NCBI GenBank assembly: GCA_030998225.1
Contig: JAPYXD010000581.1
Coordinates: 7,513,501 to 7,577,500, forward strand
DNA: 64,000 bases
Direction of reading: 5' to 3'
Source of the DNA: Diplolepis rosae
Taxonomy: Eukaryota > Arthropoda > Insecta > Hymenoptera > Diplolepididae
Under the pieces are notes generated by a model. The model worked only from the letters and a program-made list of their open reading frames with translations. It did not search any database and was not told where the DNA came from. Below are positions 55,701 to 64,000 of the stretch, in pieces. A program made the position numbers and the translations under genes. Positions within the stretch are counted from its first letter, which is position 1; the number at the start of each line of letters is the position of its first letter.

Positions 55701-56074
55701 AGGTTCCTGTTTGAAATTTCAAAGCCCCCCCCCCCCCCCAAAACAAGTTTGGGGTAAATTTTTCTGATGTCACCCTGTATAATTACGAGTTTGAAGAATT
55801 TGTCTTGCAATTTCTTATAATATACATTAAAAATCTCAGAAGAGAAACATTTTTTCTGGATACTTACATTCCGATTTGAGCTGATTTAAATTTCGTAAGT
55901 GGATGTAGGCGCTGTTCGTGTTTGGGTTGTTGTTGTTATTGTTGTTCGAGTTGCTGCTAGGGGTAGTGGAGTGAGAATTGTTTGAAGGTTGATTGCTATG
56001 ATTGTGAGGGGGTGGAGAGTTCTCCCTTTGGTTCTCATCCTGGCACACTGGACTGCGTAAGTGGTTGTAACCTC
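52710..56074 (-). CDS. pnt: ETS transcription factor Pointed, C-terminal five exons
   Basis: Exons on the minus strand: 56074-55868, 55158-54850, 53755-53468, 53273-52976, 52773-52710; all junction phases match (1,1,1,2). The N-terminal piece begins [11 protein letters not shown], followed by Asn-, Gly-, His- and Pro-rich linkers. The last two exons encode the ETS DNA-binding domain ([61 protein letters not shown]) and the ETS1/Pointed-specific tail ([21 protein letters not shown]). The two recognition-helix arginines (RGLR) that read GGA cores are present. ETS1/Pointed acts in the nucleus downstream of EGFR/MAPK. The SAM-like PNT domain of long isoforms must lie beyond 64000. Confidence 0.94.
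53885..54095. mobile_element. TTAA MITE A in a pnt intron
   Basis: The left GGCCATGGGCCAACGG... and right ends share TAATTGCAATT and CAGTATGTAAG in inverted order; the whole 211 bp is close to a palindrome. TTAA stands at 54096-54099; the left TTAA has decayed. A relative is MITE C. Confidence 0.7.
54100..54649. mobile_element. TTAA MITE B (GGCC family) in a pnt intron
   Basis: The ends GGCCACGAATCAACCAGACC and (inverted) GGCCATGGATTGGATCGGTC match the family at 10886. TTAA on the left is shared with MITE A; the right site has become TTGA (54650-54653). It contains another hairpin at about 54266-54467. Confidence 0.75.
54266..54467. mobile_element. Hairpin MITE nested in MITE B
   Basis: CTTGTAGAAAAAAATAATTG and its inverse CTTCTACAAG-ended arm form a 200-bp near-complete palindrome with GACCCCATTT and CGATTTATTAATCGGATTC in both arms. 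Confidence 0.78.
54654..54797. mobile_element. TTAA MITE C in a pnt intron
   Basis: Starts GTCCATGGGCCAAAGGAACC and contains GGTAATTGCAATTACAGTAT, the same as MITE A. The right side ends GATGCATGGCC then TTAA (54798-54801). It is a shortened relative of MITE A. Confidence 0.65.
55311..55412. repeat. Palindrome of two tRNA-derived 3' halves
   Basis: ACGCTTTCGACAGTGACGG to GCCGGTCGA is one 3' half in reverse; AAAGACCTGGGCTCGAACCC to CGAAAGCGTCTC is a second 3' half forward. Both match the tRNA-like unit at 49121-49175. It lies in a pnt intron. Confidence 0.75.
55725..55739. repeat. Run of 15 C residues
   Basis: A single homopolymer in a pnt intron. Its length may be variable or affected by sequencing error. 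Confidence 0.9.
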
Positions 56075-56171
56075 CTGTGACATAAAAACACAGTATTTAA
56101 AAACTGGCTAAAGTTCAACATTTAAGGAATAAACTTAAAGAATTTTGTATGAGTCGAGAGTTGTATACATA

Positions 56172-56880
56172 CAGAGAACAGTTTCTTTGAATTAAAGAAA
56201 CATTTCTTCGACTTGAAAATAATTTCTTCAATTCAAAGAAATATTTCTTTGACTTAAAAATAGATTCTTCAATTCAAAGAAATATTTCTTTGACTTGAAA
56301 ATAGTTTCTTCAATTCAAAGAAATATTTTTTCGACTTGAAAATAATTTACCTCAATTCAAAGAAATATTTCTTTGACTTAAATATAGTTTCTTAAATTCA
56401 AAGAAATATTTCTTCAACTTGAAAATAATTTACCTCAATTCAAAGAAATATTTCTTTGACTTAAAAATAGTTTCTTCAATTCAAAGAAATATTTCTTTGA
56501 CTTGAAAATAGTTTCTTCAATTCAAAGAAATATTTCTTTGACTTGAAAATAGTTTCTTCAATTCAAAGAAATATTTCTTCGACTTGAAAATAGTTTTTTC
56601 AATTCAAAGAAATATTTCTTCGACTTAAAAATTATTTCTTCAATTCAAAGAAAATTTCTTGGAATCAATGGAATTTTCTTAACTCAAAGAAATTTTCTTG
56701 GAATCAATGGAATTTTCTTAACTCAAAGAAATTTTCTTTAATTTAAAGAATAAGAAATTTGTAATCAAAACAAATTTTCTTAATTCAAAGAAATTTTCTT
56801 CAATTTGAAGAGAATTTCTTGAAATCAAAAGAACTTTTCTAGATTCAGAGATTTTCTTTTTACCATGTATTATAAAGAAA
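56172..56880. repeat. 41-bp minisatellite inside a hairpin MITE
   Basis: It begins AGAACAGTTTCTTTGAATTA, an end of the AAAGAAA hairpin family. About eleven copies of a 41-bp unit follow (AATTCAAAGAAATATTTCTT then TGACTTGAAAATAGTTTCTTC), followed by more diverged AAAGAAATTTTCTT words to 56880. It lies about 100 bp upstream of the splice acceptor of the first visible pnt exon. Confidence 0.82.
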
Positions 56881-56884
56881 CAAT

Positions 56885-57955
56885 TAGCAAAGTCTAAATT
56901 AAACGAAAGGTACAATATCAAAATAAACCAAGGTTTATTTTATTTAAAAATTTAAATTTTATTATTTAATAACAAAAACTATGTTTTTGTAATAAGGATA
57001 TTTTTAAAACTTCGCTTTTAAATTTTTCTGATGAAAACTGGTAGTCCATTTTGAATACAGATTTTTTTTACTTTAAAAAAACGATTTAAAAAATCTTTTA
57101 GTCAGGCTTTTTCCATAATACCACTTTAATTGCCACCTACTCATTCTTATTTCCTTAAATAAATAAAGAAAAGTCTAGAATACATTATTTATTTTATTTT
57201 GACATAATGTTTTTAAAAGGAAATAATTATCAGTATAATTTTTGCTTTCCTTTCTCGATTATTATATGAATGTCTTACAAAAACGCGTATTTTATGTTTT
57301 GAAAACATAAAATCGAGTTAACTATATCACAAACAACAGAGGTAAAAAACTTTCAGCTGCCTCGTTGAAAGAAAAGGGGGACTAGCTGATATCCTAGTGG
57401 GGGTTTAGTTTAGTCCCACCTTTCTCTTTCCTGACAATCATCATTCTCGCTATTGGTCGTCTTTACATTGTAAATTGCAAGTCAAGTTTTAATGGCTTTC
57501 AGAATCAAGATTATGAATATATCTTCAAAGCATATGAGATATTGGATTTCTGATTTCAATTAGACTCAAAAAAAAGTTTTTCTTCATTCAACAAAATCGT
57601 TTAGTTCAATTCAAAAAGTGCTTTATTGACTAAACTAAATTTTTTGCATAAATCTAATAAATATTCGGTATTTGTTAAAAGTAACTAAAATATTTGATTG
57701 GATCTACCAAATTTTACTCAGCAAAGAATTTTGTTGAGTGAACAGAATAATAATTTTGAATCAAGCAAACATATTGTTGTAAGTAAAATCAGTCGAATCA
57801 TTTTTTGGAATTTACGAATCAATAATAAATTTATTGCAAGTTATTGCGTCAGAAAAATACTGCGTCGTAGAAATTAAACTGGTGAATTTCCAACAATGAT
57901 AAAAAGTGAATTTAACATTACTTGGAATAGGTTCTATAAGACTAACTTTTTGGAG
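56885..57955. other. No gene recognised
   Basis: AT-rich DNA upstream of the visible pnt exons. A few AAAGAAA-like words near 57550-57760. Nothing else. Confidence 0.4.
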
Positions 57956-57959
57956 TTGA

Positions 57960-58665
57960 GTTTTTTATAAGAAACCAAACATGGAAGACGTCACTGGACA
58001 AGATAAAAAAGACAAAAACATGAAAATAACCATGTAGGTCCTTATAGAACCTTATAAAAATCCTATAAGGTTCTATGAGGTTCTATAAAATTCTATACCC
58101 TTATTGTCACGTTTTTGTTATATTTCTATTTGGTTTAATGAGGTCTTTCATGCATAAAAATTACAAAAACATGACAATAACAGCGCAGGTCCCAATAGAA
58201 CCTTGTAAAAATCTTATTAGTTTTTATAAGTTTCTATGAGGTTTTAAAAGGTTCTATGTGGTTGTCACCTTTTTTTTTACTTCTATCTGGTTTAGTGAGG
58301 TCTTTCGTGTATATGAATGACAAAAACGTGACAAAAACCATGTAAGTCCTTATAGAAACTTATAAAAATCCTATAAGGTTCTATGAGGCTCTATTAAGTT
58401 CTATATCGTTGTCACGTTTTTGTTATTTCTACTTGGTTTAATGAGGTCTTTCGTGCATAGAAATGACAAAATCATTACAATAACAGCACAGGTCCCTATA
58501 GAACCTTGTAAAAATCTGATCAGTTTCTATAAGTTTCTATGAGGTTCTAAAAGGTTCTATGTGATTGTCATCTTTTTTCAACTTCTATCTGGTCTAGTGA
58601 GGTCTCTCGTGTATCTAAATGATAAAAACATGACAATAACCATGTAGGTCCTCATATAACCTTAT
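57960..58665. repeat. Tandem array, unit about 150-160 bp, four copies
   Basis: Each unit carries GACAATAACCATGTAGGTCC, TATAGAACCTTATAAAAATC, GGTTCTATGAGGTTCTA, GTCACGTTTTTGTTA and TTTAATGAGGTCTTTCGTG. The units alternate between two slightly different types (ACCATGTAGG and ACAGCGCAGG), so a two-unit block seems to have been duplicated. Confidence 0.8.
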
Positions 58666-58687
58666 AATCAAAAAAATGAAAATCTTG

Positions 58688-58740
58688 CACGTGCGACCGG
58701 CAGGAATCGAACTTCCGTTCCATGTATCCAAGTGCAAAAT
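58688..58740 (-). repeat. tRNA 3'-half remnant
   Basis: On the minus strand GGAAGTTCGATTCCTGCCGG is a T arm with B-box spacing. No matching 5' half is present. Confidence 0.45.
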
Positions 58741-58929
58741 GTACACTTGAAAGTTCGATTTTTAAATTTCAACATTTCTTTCACGTTGGAATTTTTTTTT
58801 GAGATCATAAAAATTTTTTGGACTGTATGGTAAAAACCGCCGATTTCGTAGATAAAAATTAGTAATATTTCTAGGCAATCTATTACATTTAGACTTGGGA
58901 AAATATTTGGTTGCATCAAAAAAATCATT

Positions 58930-59180
58930 CCATTTATTGGTTGACACAACCAATTCTTGATTAGCACAACCACGAGTTAATGTAACTATTCTGAACAGCA
59001 ATCATCCTAAATAGTATCACCAACCAATTTGTTGTTCTAACCAGGAATTGGTTGTCCCATCCAATTCGTTGGACTATGGAGCGTCATTCCATTTATTGGT
59101 TAGCACAACCACGAGTTAATGTAACTATCCTGAACAGTAACCATCCTAAATAGTATCACCAACCAATTAATTGGTTGGCG
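58930..59180. repeat. Duplicated hairpin repeat (AACCAATT words)
   Basis: A stretch of about 80 bp (GCACAACCACGAGTTAATGT to AATAGTATCACCAACCAATT) occurs at 58960-59035 and again at 59103-59175, each bordered by AACCAATT/AATTGGTT words in both orientations. Confidence 0.75.
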
Positions 59181-59274
59181 CCTCAGTCCAAAGAATTAAA
59201 TACGACAACCAACTTTATTTCGCAGTATGCAGTTAAAATGCATGTTTCTGTATGTACTAATAAAATATTAAGAA

Positions 59275-59455
59275 ACCATTGTGGAAGAGATGGAAACGCG
59301 GGAGTACCGCGGATATGAACGGCACTCGCGGTAAGCTGAACGGGAGGAACAGATGAAACGTGGGCGGTGCAGAGCAACGATTGGTGGAAGTGGACTCCGC
59401 CTATCTTCAACGCAGAATACAACGTGTGCGAGGAATCCGCGGGAAGAAGGAAATT
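59275..59455. other. GC-rich island in AT-rich DNA
   Basis: About 180 bp have a much higher GC content than the flanks, with GTACCGCGGATATG and GAATCCGCGGGAAG. The minus-strand frame is open but has no known domain. It could be an untranslated pnt exon or promoter, or a foreign insert. Confidence 0.35.
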
Positions 59456-59639
59456 TAATGTAAAAAAATCTTGCCTCGTGATTTCCTATCTTCTTTCAAA
59501 CTCAAAAAAGATTTAAAAGGGAAAGGTCATTCTCAATATAACCTTTCAGATCACGATTTTTATCACCAAAAGTTGGTCCGAAATCACACAAAGTGGGAAG
59601 CAACAATGTCAGGGCACTATTTACAAGTGTTAGATCCTT

Positions 59640-60120
59640 AGCGATAGTTTCGGATTGAAATTTCTTCTGAACAAATCCGAATCATTCCGGAGTTTGTATC
59701 CATACTAAACAGTTTCATTCCGATCCAATTCGAAAAACGTTATAAATCCTGTTCGATTCAAAACGGTTGAAAATCAATTCGACTCAATCCGATTTATTCC
59801 GATTCAATCCGAGTCACTAATCTGAATGAATCAGAACTAGATTTCCAATTCGAATCAATCAGCATCAATCCTAAGTCGGATTGATCTGAACCGCATTTTC
59901 AATCCGAACCAATCAGAATGAATCTTTGGTCTGAATTATTCGGATTGATTAGGATTGGAAAGACACTTAGGGTTATTCCGATCTCAAATTGATCCTGATT
60001 AATTCGGATTGAAAACTTGGTTCTGATTCATTCGGATTTAAACGGAATGAGTCGGATTGATTTTCAACCGTTTCTAATCGAACGGGATTAATAACGCTTT
60101 TCAGATTAAATCGGAATGAA
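59640..60120. repeat. AATCCGA-rich repeat, third copy
   Basis: Shares TTCCGATCCAATTCGAAAAA, AAAATCAATTCGACTCAATC and TTGATTTTCAACCG with 30930-32060. Its two halves are inverted relative to each other, so it is a 480-bp imperfect palindrome. Confidence 0.75.
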
Positions 60121-60129
60121 ATCATTATG

Positions 60130-62300
60130 AAAATAAACCAGTAATCTTATATCTGATAAGTTTTACTTAAAATCCAAATTCGGATTGAGGAAAATTGATG
60201 ATTTTGAAGCTTAAAAGCACCCGAGATCAAGAGATTTTATTTGGATTATCCTGCTTGATCTCTAATCCTCCAATTTCAATAGAAAAGAGAATTTTATCTG
60301 ATGAATAGAAATCCTTTGAATAAAACCTTTGATCCTGAGATTTTCTTTCAAGTTTGGAGTTAAAGATTAATTCAAAGGGAAACAAACTTTCTGTCTGAAT
60401 GTAAAAAGGACTAAATCATATGCAAATTCAAAAAGCAATAAAATTAATTAGAGACCTTTATTGGTTTTGAATAAACTAGTGATGTAAATATCAATTTTAC
60501 AAAATACTTTAGACGTTCACGAATTTATAACTCGATAATACAATAATAATAAAATCCACTTTGATTTGATCCTTTGATAAAAAATTAGAAAATCAAATAC
60601 AAATGTTCTGGACAGGATGTTTGAAAATGCATTTTACATAATAAATGAAATTAAGATTTGTTTGTATGCAAGCCAAACAAACTTGGGAAATATTTACATT
60701 GTGAAAGATATATAAGAGATTGGTGTTCTCTAAAAGAAAGAAACTATAGTTGATATGTTTGTATAATTTTGTGGACATAATAAAAAAAATGTTGAATAGA
60801 CCAAAATTTGTTTCAGTTAATGTCTCTATATATGTAGGTGAAATTTTTGCTTGAATCGAAAAAAATGTTCAATAAAGAAAAACTTTGCAATCTAAAAAAC
60901 TGCTCTTTGAAAGCGATTTCCGTGAAATATAAATTTTGTACATCTGCAGTTTTTCAATTTTCAACATTTGGTTTGAAGATTAAGAGAACATTTTCTTGCT
61001 ATAGGCTAATAGAAAAATTTTCTTTGAATTGAAACAGATTTTCCGTTTCCAAGAAATTTCCTTGAATGTAAAAAAACAATCTCTTTGAATTAAAGAAATT
61101 GACTTTGAATCAAGAAAACTTTATTTAATTCAAAGAAACTTTCTTTGATTTAGAGTTCAGATTCACTTGTTTACACCATTAGAACAAACTTTAATTATTT
61201 TAGTTGGAGTTTTATTTAATTATAGTAGTTTAATGAATTTTTGACAGAAATAACTAAATTTTTAAGGGCTCTTTTAATTTAAATTAGTGATTTTTTACTA
61301 CTTCAGGGAAAAAAATGAAGATAAATAAGTTGGGATTGATTACTGGAATCTCGGTAAAAAAGTTTATTTTTGGTAATAAACAGACAGAAATGTAATGCTG
61401 CTTATGATTACTGAATTCCAGTTATCATTGTAAATCTGCCAAACTTGTCGGGTTAACATCCATTAATAATCCAGAAAAAACTTCTTTAAATCGAAAAAAA
61501 TTTCTTTGAATCGAAAAAATTTCTTTGTATCGAAAAAAACTTCTTTGAATCGAAAAAACTTCTTTAAAAAAATGTGTGCATTGCTATACGGTCGAAGAAA
61601 AGTCTCTTTGGTTTAAAGTAATTTCTTGATTGTTTTTTTTTCTAATTAAAGAAATAAATGTCTCCGCAGTCGAAGAATAGTACATGCTTATGTGAATCAC
61701 AGAAATATTTTCTTTAATTTGAAGAATAAATTTTCTTTCAAGGTTATAAAATTAAATAAATAATGTTAAAAACGTGATTTCCTGACATCAAATAAATGTA
61801 TATCTGTTAAAGAATTTTTACATCGAATTGAAGAAATGAAGTTAACATGACGATTACTCAAATTTAAATAAAACTTTTTTCTGTGTACTCTCCAAAAAGT
61901 TAACTAAACATGTCATTGATGCATTCTTTTTTTATTCCGAGTCTCAAATTATTATACTAGATATTTTGATGTGCAATTATTATTCCAATCAGACAATTAA
62001 GTCATAATTTAATTATTTCCAAGCAGTTGCATGCAGACAACTATACCCCAGTTACCAGAGTAAATATTTTCGCAACATTATTATAGAAATAGAAACATCT
62101 CAGGATTGAAAAAATAATATTCAAGTCAGAAAATCTTCCATTATTTCCTCATCAAAATTATTTTTCCCATATTTTTTTCTGTAGCATAAATATTAAAAAT
62201 CTTTTTTTTATAATATGATCCCTCTTAAAAAATGACTTCATCCTATGCAAGAAAAATGAAAATAGTTCAGAAATAGAAATTTAATTTCCAAAAACAACTT
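60130..62300. other. No gene recognised; AAAGAAA hairpin words
   Basis: AT-rich. From 61020 to 61740 there are scattered AAAGAAATT/AATTTCTTT words and a GAATCGAAAAAA(A)TTTCTTT mini-array near 61485-61565, probably decayed hairpin MITEs. Confidence 0.4.
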
Positions 62301-62466
62301 TGTCCAGGTCTACCCTACATTTTGATGTATAAAATGGGTAATTTTGTTAAAAAAGGAAGTATGGATAATTTGAAGAAAAGTCGTTCAGTGTTAGGTGGCG
62401 CATAACGAGGAGTTATGCTGGTAGATTGGGAGGCTTGCCATTCTTTGAGCGGCACCTGAAATGCAC

Positions 62467-62512
62467 CTGAAGGGTGCACTTCAGCATACGAAAGGTGAAC
62501 GCATGCAACCAT
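62467..62512 (-). CDS. pnt: Candidate alternative first coding exon of pnt
   Basis: In a small GC-rich island, minus-strand ATG at 62512 sits in a good context (CACGCCATGG) and opens MVACVHLSYAEVHPS. It meets a donor-like CAGGTGCAT after one extra base. That phase (1) is exactly what the first visible pnt exon (56074) needs, giving a Gly codon before GYNHLRSP. An AT-rich TATATATATATAG lies about 45-55 nt upstream. A short Pointed isoform without the PNT domain would fit. The frame stays open past the donor, and no sequence homologue is recalled with confidence. Confidence 0.4.
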
Positions 62513-62554
62513 GGCGTGAGGGCCAGCTTCGAGCCGCACTCCCACGCTGGTTGC

Positions 62555-62568
62555 CTATATATATATAC
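62555..62568 (-). promoter_or_regulatory. TATA-like tract upstream of the candidate pnt exon
   Basis: GTATATATATATAG on the minus strand directly precedes the GC-rich island (62370-62553). It may be a TATA box or only a TA microsatellite. Confidence 0.3.
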
Positions 62569-63033
62569 ATGTACATATTATACGTTGTTTTAAATGGGGT
62601 GCGAGTTGACGTTCAACACAGGTGTAGCCTAATGCGATAGGGATAGTTATTTCTCCATATAATGTGTACCTTAACTCACTCTTATCTACTCAAGCTGTTT
62701 TGTCTTCGTGCCATTCTCTTGACTTAACTTGCTTTATAACTTTATCAACCCCTTACCTAAACTACCGCCTCCAACCAACTGCAACTGCTTTAATGAACCA
62801 TGTAATAACTGACTGGCCACTTCTTTAATTAAAGAAATACCGAGAAATTTGCACTTACAAGTCTAAATATTTTATCATAAACATATGTGCATTACTCGAA
62901 ATACAAATTTCATTTCTAAATACTGTGTTCAAGGGAGAAAATTGACTGACTTAAGGAATTTGTCAGTCATACCGGAGAAAAAGGTTTTTTAGAGGACAAC
63001 AAGGAAGATCCAGAAAAAATTTGTTATTAATCT

Positions 63034-63240
63034 ACACTGAGAAAACAGTTTCTTTGAATCAAAGAAACGTTTCTTTGATATATGGTCAACGAAAAAATTT
63101 CTTTGAATTAAAGAAAGTTTTGTTAATTCAAAAAAATGTTCTTTGATCCAAAGAAATAGATTTGTTTACATTAAAGGAATTTTTTTTTAATCAACAAGAC
63201 TTTAAGTCAAAAAAATTTTTCCTTTGACTGTAAGGTAAAT
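63034..63240. mobile_element. Hairpin MITE (CACYGAGAAAACAG family), left end intact
   Basis: Starts CACTGAGAAAACAGTTTCTT after TA and has the family interior (CAAAGAAACGTTTCTTTGAT, then inverted). The right end fades near TTTGACTGTAAGG. Confidence 0.72.
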
Positions 63241-63244
63241 GTAC

Positions 63245-64000
63245 CAGTCGTTGCGCGGTTAAGGAAACCCTTCGAGGATTATTGAATTTAATTAAAGAAA
63301 AATAAAATTTTTCGTCATATTAATCGAATCACATTTTGAAAGACACTTTTGATTTGTATTGCAAAGCTTATTATTCTGAAAATTTTCAACACTTATTAAC
63401 AAATAGTCGAAAATATGAAAAAATGCGTTTGGCCCAGTCTTTGCGCAAGAAATTTATTATCAAAAAACTTTTCTTAATTCAAGAACATTCCTCTTTGAAT
63501 CAACAAAACTTAGTTTCGATTCAAGCAACATTTTTATTGCAGCTACAGACATATTACACAAAAATGTTTTAGTATAGAATTTTTACTTATCTATGTTTCA
63601 ATTTAAAGAAAAAAGTGTCATACTAAATATTTTTCTCAGTAAAATACTAAACTTTCGAGAAACTTTACAGTCTAAGAAGTTTTTTTAATTCAAGGAAAGC
63701 GATTTTTTCTACTCAATAAAAATTGCTTAGAATCAAGAAAACTTTACCTCAAAAAAATTTCTTCTTTTACTCTATACAGTAAAGTTATCAATGCATTTTT
63801 TTGGCAGATCCAGCCAATTTTTTTTTATTTTCCAGATATAATTAGATCTTCATTATTTTCCCCGTGTATGAAAGAATTTAAAATTCTATTATTAAATGTC
63901 ATTTTGTTAACATCACAAGAAAACAGTAAAAGGATATATATTTTGACAATACGCGCAAGAATTTTTTGTACATTTTTCCAGCTTAGACTGTTACCCTAAT
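63245..64000. other. No gene recognised
   Basis: AT-rich with scattered AAAGAAA-like words. The 78-codon open frame at 63336 has no recognisable features. Confidence 0.4.

Noticed and set aside
56172..56880. CRISPR-like regular spacing
   Set aside because: The array is a simple tandem repeat without unique spacers, in a eukaryotic intron.
62315..62545. 76-residue frame read as a single-exon gene
   Set aside because: Its second half is AT-rich and reads like intron. The first 15 codons with a phase-matched donor are better explained as a pnt exon.

Overview
The window looks like an AT-rich, intron-containing insect nuclear genome. A hymenopteran is my best guess, because both mariner lineages resemble ones common in ants and wasps and the DNA is full of small inverted-repeat elements; the species cannot be fixed from sequence alone. 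Four cellular genes can be built exon by exon with matching splice phases: a six-exon GLOD4 orthologue on the minus strand (15737-25062), a three-exon gene for a short secreted peptide on the minus strand (41553-42771), a three-exon gene for a secreted Gly/Ala/Ser/Tyr- and Pro-rich silk-like protein on the plus strand (46079-50080), and the last five exons of an ETS1/Pointed transcription factor on the minus strand (52710-56074). A candidate alternative first exon for Pointed lies at 62467-62512, and its other 5' exons would lie beyond the window.

Layout. 1-7000: a broken Ty3/gypsy-type LTR retrotransposon (gag, protease, RT fragment, integrase), with an unusual inverted 300-bp repeat around gag-protease. 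8196-14493: chains of small elements that abut through single TTAA sites, one carrying a dead mariner. 15737-25062: GLOD4, with introns filled by nested TTAA elements, a second dead mariner (DD41D type), other MITEs and a 1.1-kb dispersed repeat. 25400-38990: repeat-dominated DNA, including a CAGCTG-rich minisatellite, a possible Crypton-type ORF, two AATCAGTG hairpins, a 1-kb head-to-head palindrome and a TIR element built of TGACGTCA-like motifs. 39000-45900: mostly unremarkable AT-rich DNA around the small-peptide gene. 46079-50080: the silk-like gene, whose second intron holds two tRNA-like repeats. 50080-64000: Pointed, with a TTAA chain, a tRNA-derived palindrome, a 41-bp minisatellite and a 160-bp tandem array in or upstream of its introns.

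How things work together. The cellular genes are not an operon or an obvious pathway: GLOD4 is a two-VOC-domain housekeeping protein and Pointed is the nuclear effector of receptor tyrosine kinase/MAPK signalling. The silk-like gene and the small peptide gene both encode secreted products, and their start codons are only 3.3 kb apart in divergent orientation, so shared gland expression is possible but unproven.

The most unusual signals are (1) the silk-like protein with Cys-bearing termini and three Gly-rich/poly-Pro modules, (2) TTAA elements joined end to end, three of which keep a homologous codon block ending in the same short peptide and stop with mainly third-position changes, and (3) the palindromic TGACGTCA array.
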